DNA of 64,000 nt from Dendrocalamus latiflorus (GCA_017311315.1 CM029610.1:7304387-7368386); one strand, 5' to 3'. Shown: positions 34,422 through 46,848, counted from the first letter of the stretch. Notes: generated by a model from the sequence alone, not told the origin. Numbers and translations are program-made.

Positions 34422-35540
34422 AACGCTTGCTCTTCTCTGCCTGCGTCTGCCGTGCCTGCCTGACTCAACCGGCGCCCCCACACTTGCCTGCCTCCACCAT
34501 GCTTGCCTACCTCCATAGTGCAGCCATGCTTGCCTATCACTAATGAGGAGTTGAGCTAGTGTAGTGGTGCGTGGAGGCAGGCAAGATGTAATTGTTGAGC
34601 GCGGCGACGAGATGGGCTCCATCGTGGTGGCGTAGCACGACGTGAATCTCGGCAAGGAGTTGCTTGAGCATTACCTGCGACTTCCTGAAGCATCCTGGAA
34701 GGCGGTGAGTAGGAGGAGGTCGTTCAGTAGCTGTTCTGTCACGGCCAAGGGAGCCCATCCTATACCTGCGAGTGGTGGAGCAAATTAGCCAGCTCTGCCA
34801 ACACCCGTTTGACGTGCTCCACGTAGTTGGTGACCCACGCGGGGCCGGTCTGTGTGGGGTGCATCGGCCTAGGCGAGCAGTGCACACGTCGAGTCGTGGA
34901 GTCGATGATGAGCGGGTAGAGACAGACGGGGAGGCTTGTGGAGCAGACACACTCATAGGTGAGATTCTTGGGCCGCACGCAGTCGAGCAGGAACGACGTC
35001 GCCACCGCCTTAGGCAAGGAGAGCGTGGAGAGCATTCGACGGAATTCCACTATAGCTGCTTTGCTTCGCTTCTGCTGCTTGCTCAATGAGGAGTGTTTTT
35101 GCTATGCCACGTTCGTGCCGAGCCACCCCAAGCATGGCCCAACAGGGCGTGGCATGTAGTGCCACCGACGGGCCTTCTTTTTAGGGCCAGCACGACCCAC
35201 TATTGTACCATGCTAACTCGGCCCGTCATGTGCTGTTCGTATTGTTTTCTGCTTAGAAAAACCAAAAACTAATATGAACACCGGCTTCTCGAAGCAGCTT
35301 CTCTACTCCTCTCACTACTATCTGGTTCCGAGGATAAGACAAGGTATCATGGGTGCATCACACATCCCACTCTTCTTGCTCCTGTTACACACATATACCT
35401 CTTCCTTATTTTTAATATTACTCATATTTTTTTTAAAAATATTTCTTTTAATCATTACTATTCATTCTCAATCAAAATGCAAAAAAAACGCCTCTTACGT
35501 GCAGCTTTGGTCAATCAATCTCGGCGCGGTTTTTAGTTGA
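34422..35540. other. Unassigned region after the PHO1 segment
   Basis: Between 34540 and 35090 the minus strand carries overlapping open frames of 108-138 codons, and I recognise no family in them. They could be exons of an unknown gene or of a captured fragment. 35100-35540 is AT-rich without coding signs. Confidence 0.35.
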
Positions 35541-37880
35541 CTGGTTTGTTGGACACATACGTAATTGGGCTAACGGGCTGGCCAGTGCTACTGCTTGCTT
35601 GGCCTATACGTGAAAAGCCCCAAAATTTCAAACCAAATTTTTCTTTGATTTTTGCTGAATTTTTGAGTGAATTTTGGAAACTTTCCCTTTTCGGAAATTT
35701 TCCCCGGAATGCGCTTTTCTTTTTTGGCCGTTCCGCCTCCCCTCTCCTCCGGCGCCTCGCCCGTTTCCGCCTTCTCCTTTCTCGCGCGCCCCGCGCCCGC
35801 GCCACCCGTTGGCGCCGCCTCCCCTTCCGCCTCTCCCTTCGCCCCGGCGCCCTCACCGTTCCCTCTCTCTCACTGGCGCCGCGCCCGCTTCCCCGCCTTC
35901 TCCCCGCGCACGCGGGCTAGCGCTGCGCGTTGCGCCCGCGGCCACGCCCCGATCCCGGACTGCCTCCGCCGTCCCGACAGCCTCGGTCTGACTGGGTGGA
36001 CGCCCTCGCGCCACGTCGCCCCGCCTCTGCTCCGGCCCCACCTGGCAGTCGCCGCTTCTTCCCTCTCTCCCGCGCGCGGACGCGCCCCGCCCACTCCCGA
36101 GCTCACCTGCTCCCGTGCCGTCTCGTCGCCATTAATCCCCTGTGCAGAGCCGGCGTCACCCCGGTCACCGCCCCCATTCCGCGGAGGAGACGCCCTCAAC
36201 TGCTCCTGTCCCCTCCTGTCACCCCGGAGCCCCGCCCGTGCCTTCTCCCCAAAGGATGCGCTCCCTCCGCTAGGGGTATAAAACCCCCTCCTCTCCCCCG
36301 CACGCCCTTCTGCTTCCCGAGCTGCTCCACCTCCCCCATCCACTTTCTAGCACCCCAGGGAAACTCCAGGAGCGGCCGATTGGACCCTCACCGCCTCCCT
36401 CTCCGCCATTGCCGTCCCCTACGCCGGCAAGCCCCGCAAAACGGATCTCCCTCCTCCTCCCTCCATTTCTCGATTGCGCTCGCTTGAACCTTCCTCCCTA
36501 CCCCCTGACCACCGTGGTAACCTTTGCAGGCCCGGTGATCGCCCGAGGAACTCCGGCGACGAAGCTCCCTTTTCGGCTGTCGCACCTCACCGTGGCCAGA
36601 CCTCCCCGAGGCTTCCCAGCTCCCACTGCCGCCACTAATGTGAGCCCCGAGACCCCCTGTTGGTGCAGTCACCGCCGATTGAACTCTCTTGCCGCCGGTG
36701 ACCCCCTCCGCCACCAAATAGCCGAGCCACTCCCATCTCCCTCCCGCTCTCTCCTTTGGTCTTCTCAAGCTCCAAATCCCCAAAATGGATTCCCCGTGGC
36801 GAACTCTACTCGGTGGTACTCTCCTTTTCCATCGGGAACCCTTGCCGCGGCCGGAGAGCGAAGGCGCCGCCGTCCCTGTTCCTCTGCTGCGCGCGCACGG
36901 CTGGAGGAAGAAGACGATGGCCTGGCCTCTCCCCCGCCGTTCGATCCTCCCGTTGGCATATAACGTCGGCCGTCCATCTCCACCATACCGTTTCGCCGCC
37001 TCCTTCGCTTCGCCACCGTCCGATCTCCGTCCACTCCATCCGGGCCTTCGATCTGCCCCGCATCCCCGCCGCTCTCGCCGCCCACGCGTCGGTCATCCAG
37101 ACCGCGCGGGCCGCACAGTGCCGGGCCGCACTGTAGCAGCAGGCCGGGCCCGTTACTGTTCATCGAATTTCCCCGATTTATTAATTTCCAAAATTCCAGA
37201 AAATCCAAATAAATCCTAGAAAATCACAGAAAATTCAAAAAAATCTCAAATTTCACCACTTTGCTCCAAATAATATCCTTAACCCATTTGTGACCTCCAT
37301 TTTCCCAATTTCATCCCAGATAAATTCCTAAAATTCCAATTTGAGGATTTATGCAATTTATTCCTTTTTAAATAGTTTATTTTTCCTCGCGTGATTAGTC
37401 TCAAGCTGGACTTAATTATTTTTGTGTGTTTGCGCTAGTGTCGGAGATCCCGGAAGTCCAAGTGCAGGCTCAGGATCCAGGTGTTTCTTCGTTCAAGCTA
37501 GCTGAGATCATCCGGATTGACGGCAAGTCCCAAATACTTTGATCATGTTGCAACCTATGTTATTTAATTATGTTATTATGTTATTTGCATTGAGCTAGTT
37601 CTGAAATGTTAGTTTGAAATAAAAATAAAATGTTTAGAATGACATGTTATGTAGTTAAACCTACCACCGATAAATGCCATGCTAAATTTGTTGCCATGCC
37701 TTTGTAACCCTAGAAATAATTATCTGTTAATCTAGATAACTGTAGGTTATTATTATCATGCAAAGTCTTATACTAATAAGGTTGTAGCTGCGGGCCAATA
37801 GAATTTGCAAACCCGACTCTAGGGTAGGGTGGTATGGGACACCGTGCCCGAGAGCGGAGAGAGTGCCGTCGTGCACAAGG

Positions 37881-38004
37881 TAGGGTAAGGGGGTTGTGGT
37901 GCGCCGCGAGACGGTTTTCGCCCATCTCTTACCCTAGGATTGAAGTTAGGGTAAGTGGGGTTGTGGTGCGCCGCAAGACGGTTTTCGCCCACCGCTTACC
38001 CTAG
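37881..38004. repeat. Two tandem 58-bp units with inverted ends
   Basis: Units at 37881-37938 and 37947-38004 share GGGGTTGTGGTGCGCCGC and ACGGTTTTCGCCCA. Each begins TAGGGTAAG and ends CTTACCCTA, so each unit can fold on itself. Confidence 0.85.
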
Positions 38005-38965
38005 GTTGGGTCGCGGGCCTGGTGAGGTTGCGGACCATGTGAAAATATAAGGACTGCAACCCTTGCGCTGAGCAAATGTCACGGTGATCGCTCAACCACA
38101 GGAGTTGACTTGTCAACACTGGTTTAGTAGCTGCTCAACTCGATTGAAACTCTACAGGTGTGGTGGAGGAGGAAGTTTAGCAGTGAGGTTGGGCAGGCCG
38201 TGCTGCGGGTGCCTAACAACGGTAGAGTTCACTCGAAGCGGACGTATGTTTTCTCTTTTCGTGGGTGTGCGTGTGTGAGCCAGACCCGAGTGGATTCTAC
38301 CGGGTAGAGCCTATATAAAGAGCTGAGCAGTGAAACGACCTAGCTTTCTTAACTCTGTCGCGGGAGTTAAGGGATCGTGTGGGTAAAGCTGAGCAAACTC
38401 TGCGGAGTCAAATAAATGGTATTCAAATACGCCGTGCTCCCGGTTATTGGAGCTGTGTCACTTGGGTGACTCCAGCCGCGAAGCTTAAGTAGTTTTGTAC
38501 ATGCTTTAACTTGATTAGTTGGTTAATGAACTCTTTATGAAAAACCCCGAGATCTTAAGAAGTAGTTTTGGGTCCGTTTTATTAAAATGTTTGCAAATAA
38601 AACTGCATCCACCAAAGTTAATAAACCAAGTATACTCCCTTCCATTGTTTATCCGTGCATGTAGTAAGACAGAGTCCCTTTGGGGCTTGCTGAGCCGGTT
38701 GTTTAGCTCACGGCTTGCTTAATCCACTCTTTAGAGGATCAAGACGAAGGTGAAGGTCTCCCCGTTGAGGAAATCCCGGAGGGTCTCTTCTTCGACGAAG
38801 ATCCGTGGCTTTAGGTCTTCACCGCGCTCGAAGCAGATCTTAGAAGTCTTTTGTAATGTAATATAATTTGGGCTTGCACGCCCCGCTGCTGAAAACTGGA
38901 TGTTATTCCATATGTGAAATATATGCTGGACTTTTGTTGTAAGCATGCAATGTTATACTCTTACG

Positions 38966-39009
38966 CGACACTCCATAACTGTTCATGCGTGAATAGTTGC
39001 AGAGTGTCG
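38966..39009. repeat. 44-bp near-perfect palindrome
   Basis: Outer arms CGACACTC and GAGTGTCG, inner arms AACTGTTCA and TGAATAGTT around a TGCG loop. It could form a long hairpin. Confidence 0.85.
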
Positions 39010-39249
39010 TATCCGTACACGCCCCTGGAACGTACAATTAATAATCTACGTGCGCATGCCCTCGGGAGAACGAAAACCTGCCAGCTGACCATTTCGTCGG
39101 ACGGCAACGATCAAAGTTTTCATGGCGTTCGGACGACCAAGTTAAAGCGGGTTGTGGAAAAGGAAGCCAGGGGAGGACCGGAGGCCGCTGCGCACGCCAG
39201 TTTTCGTTCCTGCGGGCTATGGATCAGGAGTATTGATTTCTCCAAATAA

Positions 39250-39818
39250 ACATGACGATTTTATTTTTATTATTATTATTTTAAAATAATTTATTAAAAT
39301 AATTTATTGAGATAATATTTTAAAACGATATTTTGGCATTCGGTTCATTCATATAAATGCTTATATTAGATTCAAAAGCTATCGGTCGTAACTATAAACC
39401 AACCGCCACAGTGCGTTGCTAATATTTGTCCGCTTAAGACTCGGTTTAGAATGCAAAAGTTTTCCACGGATTTTGCTAGAACATGTTACTTCTAGTAGAA
39501 CCGAGAAAATTGCTATGTTCAAGTTAAACGGTGCCTAATAGTGCCTTTTCCACGTGGATCGGGTCTTGTCCAAACAATTCAGCTCGTGCAGTGCAGGATA
39601 TATATACACGGACATGTGCAATCTGCCCACCTGCTCGGATCCTTTCAAACGCAAATTAGTAGCTAACTTTATTGTTAGCTACGCTGTTCTTTTTGACTAT
39701 GTATTTTACATTTTAATTATAGCTTATTAATGTAATAAATAGTGATTGTCGAAAGAAATCAAAACAAAAAACCGACTGAAAAACTTAAAAATCTGGGACC
39801 ATACTCGTTCATATTTTA
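39250..39818. other. AT-rich spacer left of the MULE
   Basis: No gene is seen. It includes an ATTTTATTATT-like low-complexity run at 39257-39320. The last nine bases (39810-39818, CATATTTTA) are the left target copy of the MULE. Confidence 0.5.
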
Positions 39819-40350
39819 GCATTTTTGGCATTTAGCATGTTTTCAACCCAAATTTACAAAATAGCCATATGAGCACGAGAATAGCAGAAATAACACTTTT
39901 GCCGTCCATTGACACCGGAAGGCAGCGCACTGCAGCTGACACCTGCGCCATCGGAGCCCGGCCACCGAGCAGTAGAGGCTTGCCGTCTGGCCACTGGATG
40001 GCAGGTAATTAAGCCAGCTAATTAGCCGACTTAATTACCTACTCGAGTTAGTATTTTATATGTACTATTTGTTCAAATTTTCAAATATAGCAAATAAGCT
40101 CAAAAAAATTACACAACCTCCCGATACAACGTACTTCATTGTATAATTTTTAATAATTTTATCTTCTCTGAATATTGCTAAAAAATTCATACAATTATGA
40201 TATTGCTAGGATCTATTACATATAGCAAACAAGCTTAAAAAATTATGAAATTTTATGTGTAGTCTCCAAACACAATGTACTTCATTGTGTAATTTTGTAC
40301 AGTGTTATTCACTATAAATATTGCTCAAAAATTTATAAGATTATGATTTT
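39819..40350 (+). repeat. MULE left terminal inverted repeat
   Basis: It matches the reverse complement of 46310-46848 with many substitutions. Shared landmarks include GAGAATAGCAGAAAT / GAGAATAGTAGAAAT and TCAAATATAG followed by GAGCTCAAAAAA-like DNA. Divergence between arms suggests an old element. Confidence 0.8.
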
Positions 40351-41730
40351 TTATCCGCCGCTGCCATCGCAATCCAAAATCTGTCCCCCTTGAGCCCTAG
40401 GGTTTCGAACCAGGGAAATGAAGCGAATGGGGGACCGGGAGAGGCAGTGGTGCGTGGGAAGGGAGGAGTTGGAGAAATTGGGAGTGGTGTACATGGGAAG
40501 GAAGCGGGGGTGGGTATTTGAAATTGAACTACCGCTCCGCTGTGTTACGGGTGGAGATATTCAGAAAACATCAAGTATTTGGCTGACATGTGGGTCCTCT
40601 AAGTGGGAGCCACATGTCAGTGAGGTATCGTAAGGATTTGTTATGAGGTTTCCATTACGAAAAGTCTTTGGATAAATAGCGTAACGATAACAAACGATAG
40701 TTGATTCGACAAGGAGGTTACATGGCACATAGGGTAAGGAACTAAGAATGGTGCACATATGGACAAAGATGATTGAACTACTACATTGACCACGGCCATT
40801 TGCCCTTCCTCGCGAGGTCGGTGTTGTAGTCCTTGTCTGTCGTGTTGGCCTTGGCCGCTAGTTCGCGCTTCCTCTCACGCTCCGCCTCGCGAGCCTTGCA
40901 GTCCCTGTGCTTGCATGCCTCTAGGTGAGCTCCCGTCTTCCACCGAATACACTCGCTTCAATCTTTAGCGCACCGTCGCTCCTCGATCCTCTCATGTGTC
41001 GTCTGTGCGTCCTACTCCTCGTAGTCCAGCTGCCACCGTTCGTGTGGGTGGATCTCTCGGTCGATCCATTGATGGTACGCGCATAACAAATCTGGAGACT
41101 ATGAAAAGAGGGGAGAGCATGTTAGTGTGTGATATACAAGAGAACTGGTAGAAGAAAATAATGTAACCCATTCTTACCGGATGGTAGTAATGGGTTGTGT
41201 CCCAACACCGGTCGGGATAGTCCCAGGCGTAGTTACTGCAACCACAGTAATACATGCCCAAGGTCAATCAGTCCTTAGATTTGAAAAACTTGCATATGTC
41301 CTTGCACCAGCAGAGAGGGGGCTTCTCCCCCATGGGCGGGTCTTGCCGTGAACGCTCGGTGGGAATGGTCAGATATGAGTTAGGGTTGGAGGTACCAGGG
41401 GCTTCGTTTCTGGAAGGTGACCTCCTAGCATGGGCCACTTGTTCGTTCTATGCTGCTGCAGCACTTACTAGTCAGGTGATCTCCTCCCAATGCTTCTCCA
41501 TTGTAGCGATGTGATGATTTAACCATGGTGAAGAAAACACGGTGTTGAACGAGGCTAAGCCCACACAGCGTATGCTTTGCAAGTCCAATTGGGTTTCAGC
41601 AAATTCGTGTCCGCGAGGCAAGGGCATGCCGAATGATTCGTGGACCAGCGTATACATCACATCGTTGCACAAAGTTGTCCCATTTGGTCTTCTCAGTGTG
41701 TAAGTCCGTCTGTTTTAGTGTTGGCACCCC

Positions 41731-41905
41731 TCGCCCGCTCCCTCGCGCGCACATTTGTCACTCTGTCTGTGACGTCCACCTCGCACGCTCCCCCGCGTGC
41801 ACATTTTTCACTCTGTCCATGCCATCCCCCCTTGCTCGTTCCCTCGCGCGCACATTTGTCACTCTGTTCGTGCAATCCCCCTCACTCGCTCCCTCGTATG
41901 CACCA
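41731..41905 (+). repeat. 50-bp minisatellite upstream of the plus-strand MULE gene
   Basis: About three and a half units, period 50-51 bp, each carrying CTCGCCCGCTCCCTCG-like and CACATTTGTCACTCTGT-like words. Inverted relatives occur at 46000-46135. Confidence 0.85.
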
Positions 41906-42010
41906 GGTTGTGTTTTCGCTTGGCTACAAATATGGACCTCTCACAGTTTCTCATCTCCCATCTCAACTGTGTTTCCCTTCTCGTTCTAATGCTCGTGGCA
42001 GTAACATATC

Positions 42011-42620
42011 ATGGCAGATGTCGACGGGCCAGTCCAACCAGGGTCACCGACACAAGACCTTCCCCTTGAAACGAGGGAGGACTTTGGCCCTAGCTACCGC
42101 TTGATACTAAACAAGTGTGCTCAACCGGTATGGCCGAAATGCAGACATAGAGTGGACATGGTCATGCAGGTCGTGGACAACCACTTCAACAATGGACGAC
42201 GTTTCTTTCGATGACCATACTCTGGGGTACAATTAGCCTATAGTTTATTTTCTGTTGTGCTAATGGAGCTTCCATGCTAACCACCTTTTTTTGCAGATGG
42301 TGAAATGCAACTTTGCTCGCTAGATTGATCCTCTCTATGAGCGCCATGTTGTGACATACATACATATGTTATGGAATCAAATATTAGAGTTAGAGGGGTG
42401 GATTGATGATCTCAATGAGCAAAATGATGACATCCGCCAACAGATGCAGCGCGAGAGGGGCAACGAGGTCATCAATGTAGAAAATTCCTATTATCCCACA
42501 TGCTGTTATGCGAATCCTAGCTGTACATGTACGTGCCACTACAATGACGGCCAGCCACATCTGAGGCGCCCCCCTCAGCAACACTCCATGTGGGTAGCGC
42601 CAGGCATATTCTACCAATAG
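42011..42620 (+). pseudogene. MULE accessory gene resembling a GRF zinc-finger protein
   Basis: Exon 1 (ATG 42011 to about 42230) reads CAQPVWPKCRHRVDMVMQVV and then HFNNGRRFFR; exon 2 (from about 42298, after a TTTTTTGCAG acceptor) reads KCNFAR, IDPLYERHVVTYI and a Glu/Asp-rich helical stretch (LWNQILELEGWIDDLNEQND). The order N-GRRFF, then C-x-F-x-W, is that of zf-GRF domains. Two stops sit exactly where a Cys (TGA after FFR) and a Trp (TAG after NFAR) would be expected, so this copy is dead. It faces the transposase gene. Assignment to GRF is from pattern alone. Confidence 0.6.
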
Positions 42621-42979
42621 GCACGTTCGGTGATGCGTGAACCACAGTTCTCCCCTATTATATACGGTTATGTTCAATTTCCTAAAGTATATAACTAAAT
42701 AGTTGACACGTCGTTATGGTTGCCATAAATAATCACATATGATAATATCATTTAAGTAATCAATTGATTAATTGCCAATTACCACGACATGAAATAGTAC
42801 ATCTTGAATTGGTACAAAGATGAATTAATTCAATAAACAGAAAAATACATCAAATCATGACACGGAATGGTAACCAATCTAGCTCGGTTTGTTGGGGCAA
42901 TCCTTCATTGAGTGCTATAAGGTCTTGCATAACCTGCACTTTGTTGTGCGGCTAATGCTGGTATGTTGGCTGATATCTA

Positions 42980-45420
42980 TGTCATTCTAGAAGCGCCATG
43001 TCTACCGATGTCCCTTTGCGGTTATCTTCAAGTGCTTGTTGGGGGCCCATTGCATCATATCCGGCCAAAGACCCCTGTAGTTTAACTCCAAGCCCTAAGA
43101 GTGAAGCTCTACACTCTATGTACTGAAAAGGTGTTGCATGTTGTAGTACTAAGAGATGTACGGCTCGGACATCTGCCTTATTTGTGCACATGCCTCGCAC
43201 ACATGCGAGCATGGTTTGTGCAGGAGCTTCGGCTTGTTGCCGGTGCATGTGGCCACATCACCTAGGGTGCATGCCTATTTCATTGCACCCCTGGTATGAC
43301 TATTGACATATTTCTAGCGATGCTTGATCTCATACTTTCTTCAGAGGCCATCGATTACCCGGATGTCGTGCATTGGGGCCTTCTCCATCTTCTGGTCCAT
43401 GTGCTTCTACATGTTCTCAAACCACTTCTTGCATTCATCTATTTGTCTCCTGGCTGCGATGGCTCTATTGATGAAATAACCGATAGTACGACTCCACATC
43501 TCCTCCACAATCGCGGCGATGGGGAGGCATCGCACGCCTTTGAGGACACTGTTGTACACCTCAGATAGGTTGGTTGTCATAATCCCATACCTCACTCCAT
43601 CTGTGTCATAGAGAAGGTACCATTTCTCTAATTCAGGAGCATACCAACAAATCCACTTCGAGAAACTTATGGCATCACGGGGTTGTTCTCCCACTGTAGT
43701 TCACCTTTCTAACTCTGTCCAGATGGACTCTAACTTTCGCCTTTGGTTTTGCAGACACAATACCTTGAACATCTTCAGAACTTCCTAGCTACAGAACCGT
43801 GTGGACAAGTTAGATGCAAAATGCCTCATGCACCAATGGGTTTACACGTCATTTTACTGCTGAGGGTGTTGGATCCCATGTTGCATGGTGTTTAGTGCAG
43901 CCATCAACCTAGCATTGTGGTCGGTGATGACGCAAACGTTGGGTCGGTCGCCAACCACCGCTCACTTCACGTTTGCCAGGAACCAGAGCCAACTGGACAT
44001 TGTCTCGCTCTCCACAATGGTAAATGCCACTGGGAGAAGTTGGTTGTTTGCATCGGCCTGCACCGCGGTGAGAATGGTCCCCTTGCATCTCCCTTTGAGG
44101 AAAGTGCCATCCATCATGAGCATACGACGACAAAACTTGAAGCCCTCAATGGCCTAGGCAAAAGCCCAGAATAATCGGTCCAGTATGAAGCAGTTGGCCC
44201 TCGTACTTGGATGCTCAAGCTTGTTTATGCATGTGCCGGGGTTTAATTTAGCTATCTGGTAAAGCAATCTCAGCACAAGGTTGTACGCCTCTTCAAATGT
44301 CCCATACATGGATTCGATGATCTTCTGCTTGCCTCGTCGGACCTTGCTATTACTTACTGGATAGCCAACCACATTGACAACTTCCGACATGAGCTATTGG
44401 GGGAGACAGACACGTCTACTGCAACTAGGTGGTTGATGATGCTTGCCACATATGATGAAGTCACATTCTGATGATGGTGTAGGGGTTCACTAAGCTCGCA
44501 AGTGTGGTCAATCATCGCCTTGACTGAGAAGACCAAGCCAAAATTCTTGGCTCGTTGAGCACAGATCTTTTCAGGGCAGCCTTGCACTGCCCACTTCACT
44601 GTGTAATTAGCAGGGTTAGATCGGTGCACTCAGTACACACGGCTAATAGACAAGGCGTACAGTGATATAGCTTGTTGCACAGCCACCTTGCTAGGGAAAC
44701 GCTGCTCAACTAGGAGGGTATCTGCTTGAAACCCCCACTAGAACCCTTCTTGTGGTAGTACGAGGGAACGTACCATAGCATCATCGAGTCTGGAGGACAC
44801 ATAGGACACCTCCGATGCCACAATTCCCCCGAATGGACCACCCATCTATTGTGCGTCATCGTCAATATCATCGGAGCCTGGGTTGGTGTTCTCGTTGGAC
44901 TCCAACCTGAGCGCCTGCTCCGGTAGATACTCGTGGTAGTTAATGCGAGCTGACCACCACATATCTGCCCCGTTATTCCGCATGAAATTAGGGGCGACTT
45001 TTTTTCCTTCGATATAGCACATTCAGTGCTATTTTCTTGAAGCTCGGCCTATGGTTGCTCGGGTGTGGAGGGGCTGGGCTCATCAACATTTTTCGGTGCC
45101 CCGCACACAAAATTTAGGTACACCATTGGCTTCCCGTAAATGGCCGTCTCAGGCTGGGAGGCAATTTGCATGTACTACTTCCATGCTATGGTGCCATTCA
45201 CCTTGACGAGCTCCACACACCATTCGTGCAGGTGATCCTCTCGATCGCAAGTTTCATCGCTATTGCCTCCGTGGTGAACTCCCTCCGGATGCAGTTTCAA
45301 AGCTTATGAATATTCATCACGCCGAGCCCCTCGGACCGAAGCACCTTGTATTGGCATGTCGATAGGTCCTGCCCGTACAAGACCATCGCCATAGAACACT
45401 GTCAAGTGTTCCATGTCTGC
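42980..45420 (-). pseudogene. MULE transposase, decayed
   Basis: In order on the minus strand: an N-terminal region near 45300-44860, the DDE-type catalytic part near 44150-43900 (DGTFLKG-like, ILTAVQADANNQLLPVAF, then VCVITDHNARLMAAL), the C-terminal helices SFSKWICWYAPELEKW and YGIMTTNLSEVYN (43694-43407), and a Cys/His-rich tail to 42980. Several TAA/TAG codons interrupt it. The part 43938-44858 recurs at 1-924. A leader with a TATA-like CATAAATA (minus strand near 45920) lies upstream. Confidence 0.88.
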
Positions 45421-45999
45421 GACTACCTGAAGCCACAACAACCGGATCCACAATAAGCGTTACAACAAAAATGATGACAAACAACATGCAAATTAGTGAT
45501 TATATGTGTGCAATTACATAGGAATAATTCATTAATTATCAAATTATGGGTACCATACGTACATAGTACCAAACAATAATAAATTATGGGTACCATACCG
45601 TACAAAAAATAGTACAAAACTACGGCTACATTACTATGACCTATTTACTTCATAATACAAACTACATTAATTATGACTAACTGAACAACACTAATTAACT
45701 ATGATTATAGGAATAACATCGAAAGTATGTGTTGAAAAATTACCTATCTTTTAGGAGAAGCAATCAACACTACCGCATCCTCCTACTGCGTCCTCGACAA
45801 ATGTGCACTGGCTTCTCTAAAGAATGAGCTATGCACACTTAATTCTAAGCAATGAGTGCGAGAATGAGCTTATGTGATGAGCGACTGAGATGAGCGATGA
45901 GCAACTACAAGAGCTTCGTATTTATGGCTGAGTGAAAAGGAAACATGGTGCGCTCACCCCGCAAATTAAGGACTTCTTGTCGATGCGCAACACTGCAGG

Positions 46000-46135
46000 T
46001 GAGAGGGGACAACATGGTAAGAGGGGACGACAAGGGAGCGGGCGAGAGGGGATGGCACAGACATAACGACATATGTGCAGATGAGGGAGCGGGCGAGGGG
46101 GGACGACATGGATAGGGTGACAAATATGTGAAGGA
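46000..46135 (-). repeat. Inverted counterpart of the 50-bp minisatellite
   Basis: Repeats of GGGAGCGGGCGAG with a 51-bp spacing are the reverse complement of the units at 41731-41905. They lie upstream of the minus-strand transposase, mirroring the arrangement on the other side. Confidence 0.8.
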
Positions 46136-46309
46136 GGTAGTGGTAAAGGAAGATAGCAACAACAGGACGATATATGTGCGAAAGAGAGAGGTCACACACT
46201 GCAAAAGATGTCTGTCGTATGGTGGTCATGCGGTAGGCTATTTCAATCGCTAATTAAATGAGCATTGCATATCGCTAATTATGATTAAATTAACATGGTA
46301 AATTCATAG

Positions 46310-46848
46310 CATATAAAATTCCTAAAAAATTCAACAATTAGGTCGATTATGTCGAAAGGTTACACATAAAATTTCGTAATTTTTGGAGCCTATTTGTTAT
46401 ATGTAACAACTCGTACAAACAACACAATCCTATGAATTCTTGAGCAATATTCACATCGGATAAAATTATATAAAAATTACACAACCAATTACATTGTGTC
46501 AGGAGCCTAAACATAAAATTTTATATTTTTTTTGAGCTCATCTACTATATTTGAAAAAAATTTAAGAAGTAGTACATGTAGTTAAGGCAAGTAATTAGTC
46601 CCTGTCATTTGGTAGTAGGGTGGCAGGGAGGGCGCCGTACGGTGGCTAGGCAGTAGGCGCGTAGTCATACGGTGGCCGGACGACATACCCCTATCGCCCG
46701 GTGGCTGGGCTCTGATGGTCTAGGTGTCAGTTATAGCGCGTTGCTGTCCGATCACTGGATGGCAGAAATACTATTTCTACTATTCTCATGTATGTACGAT
46801 TATTTTTGTAAATACGGACTAAAAATATGCTAAAAGTGCCAAAAAATC
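46310..46848 (-). repeat. MULE right terminal inverted repeat
   Basis: Partner of the left arm at 39819-40350, read on the minus strand. Confidence 0.8.

Larger units (their letters stand above)
35541..39249. mobile_element. LTR-like, gene-mimicking TE DNA (boundaries not resolved)
   Basis: This block has the usual pattern of long grass LTRs: GC-rich exon-like DNA (35700-37140) with a TATA motif (GTATAAAAC near 36278), then AT-rich DNA with repeated AAATTCCAGAAAATCC-type words (37180-37260), then about 1.5 kb of intermediate composition. Long open frames occur on both strands in the GC-rich part and contain no known domain. I could not find paired ends or a target duplication. Confidence 0.5.
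39819..46848. mobile_element. Complete-length MULE with long terminal inverted repeats
   Basis: 7030 bp. The left end GCATTTTTGGCATTTAGCAT and the right end read inward GATTTTTTGGCACTTTTAGC start inverted repeats of roughly 500 bp (39819-about 40350 and about 46310-46848), still alignable through ACAATGTA and AAATTTTATGTGTA words. The flanks are 9-bp copies CATATTTTA (39810-39818) and CACATTTTA (46849-46857) with one mismatch, the duplication size typical of Mutator. Inside are a decayed transposase (minus) and a convergent second gene (plus). Confidence 0.87.

Noticed and set aside
35667..37219. Several 150-200 codon frames near a TATA motif
   Set aside because: No conserved domain, frames on both strands, and Pro/Arg/Ser-biased composition. 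Treated as LTR-like DNA that mimics a gene.
37881..38004. Possible CRISPR-like direct repeats
   Set aside because: Only two units, no spacers, and a plant nuclear context.
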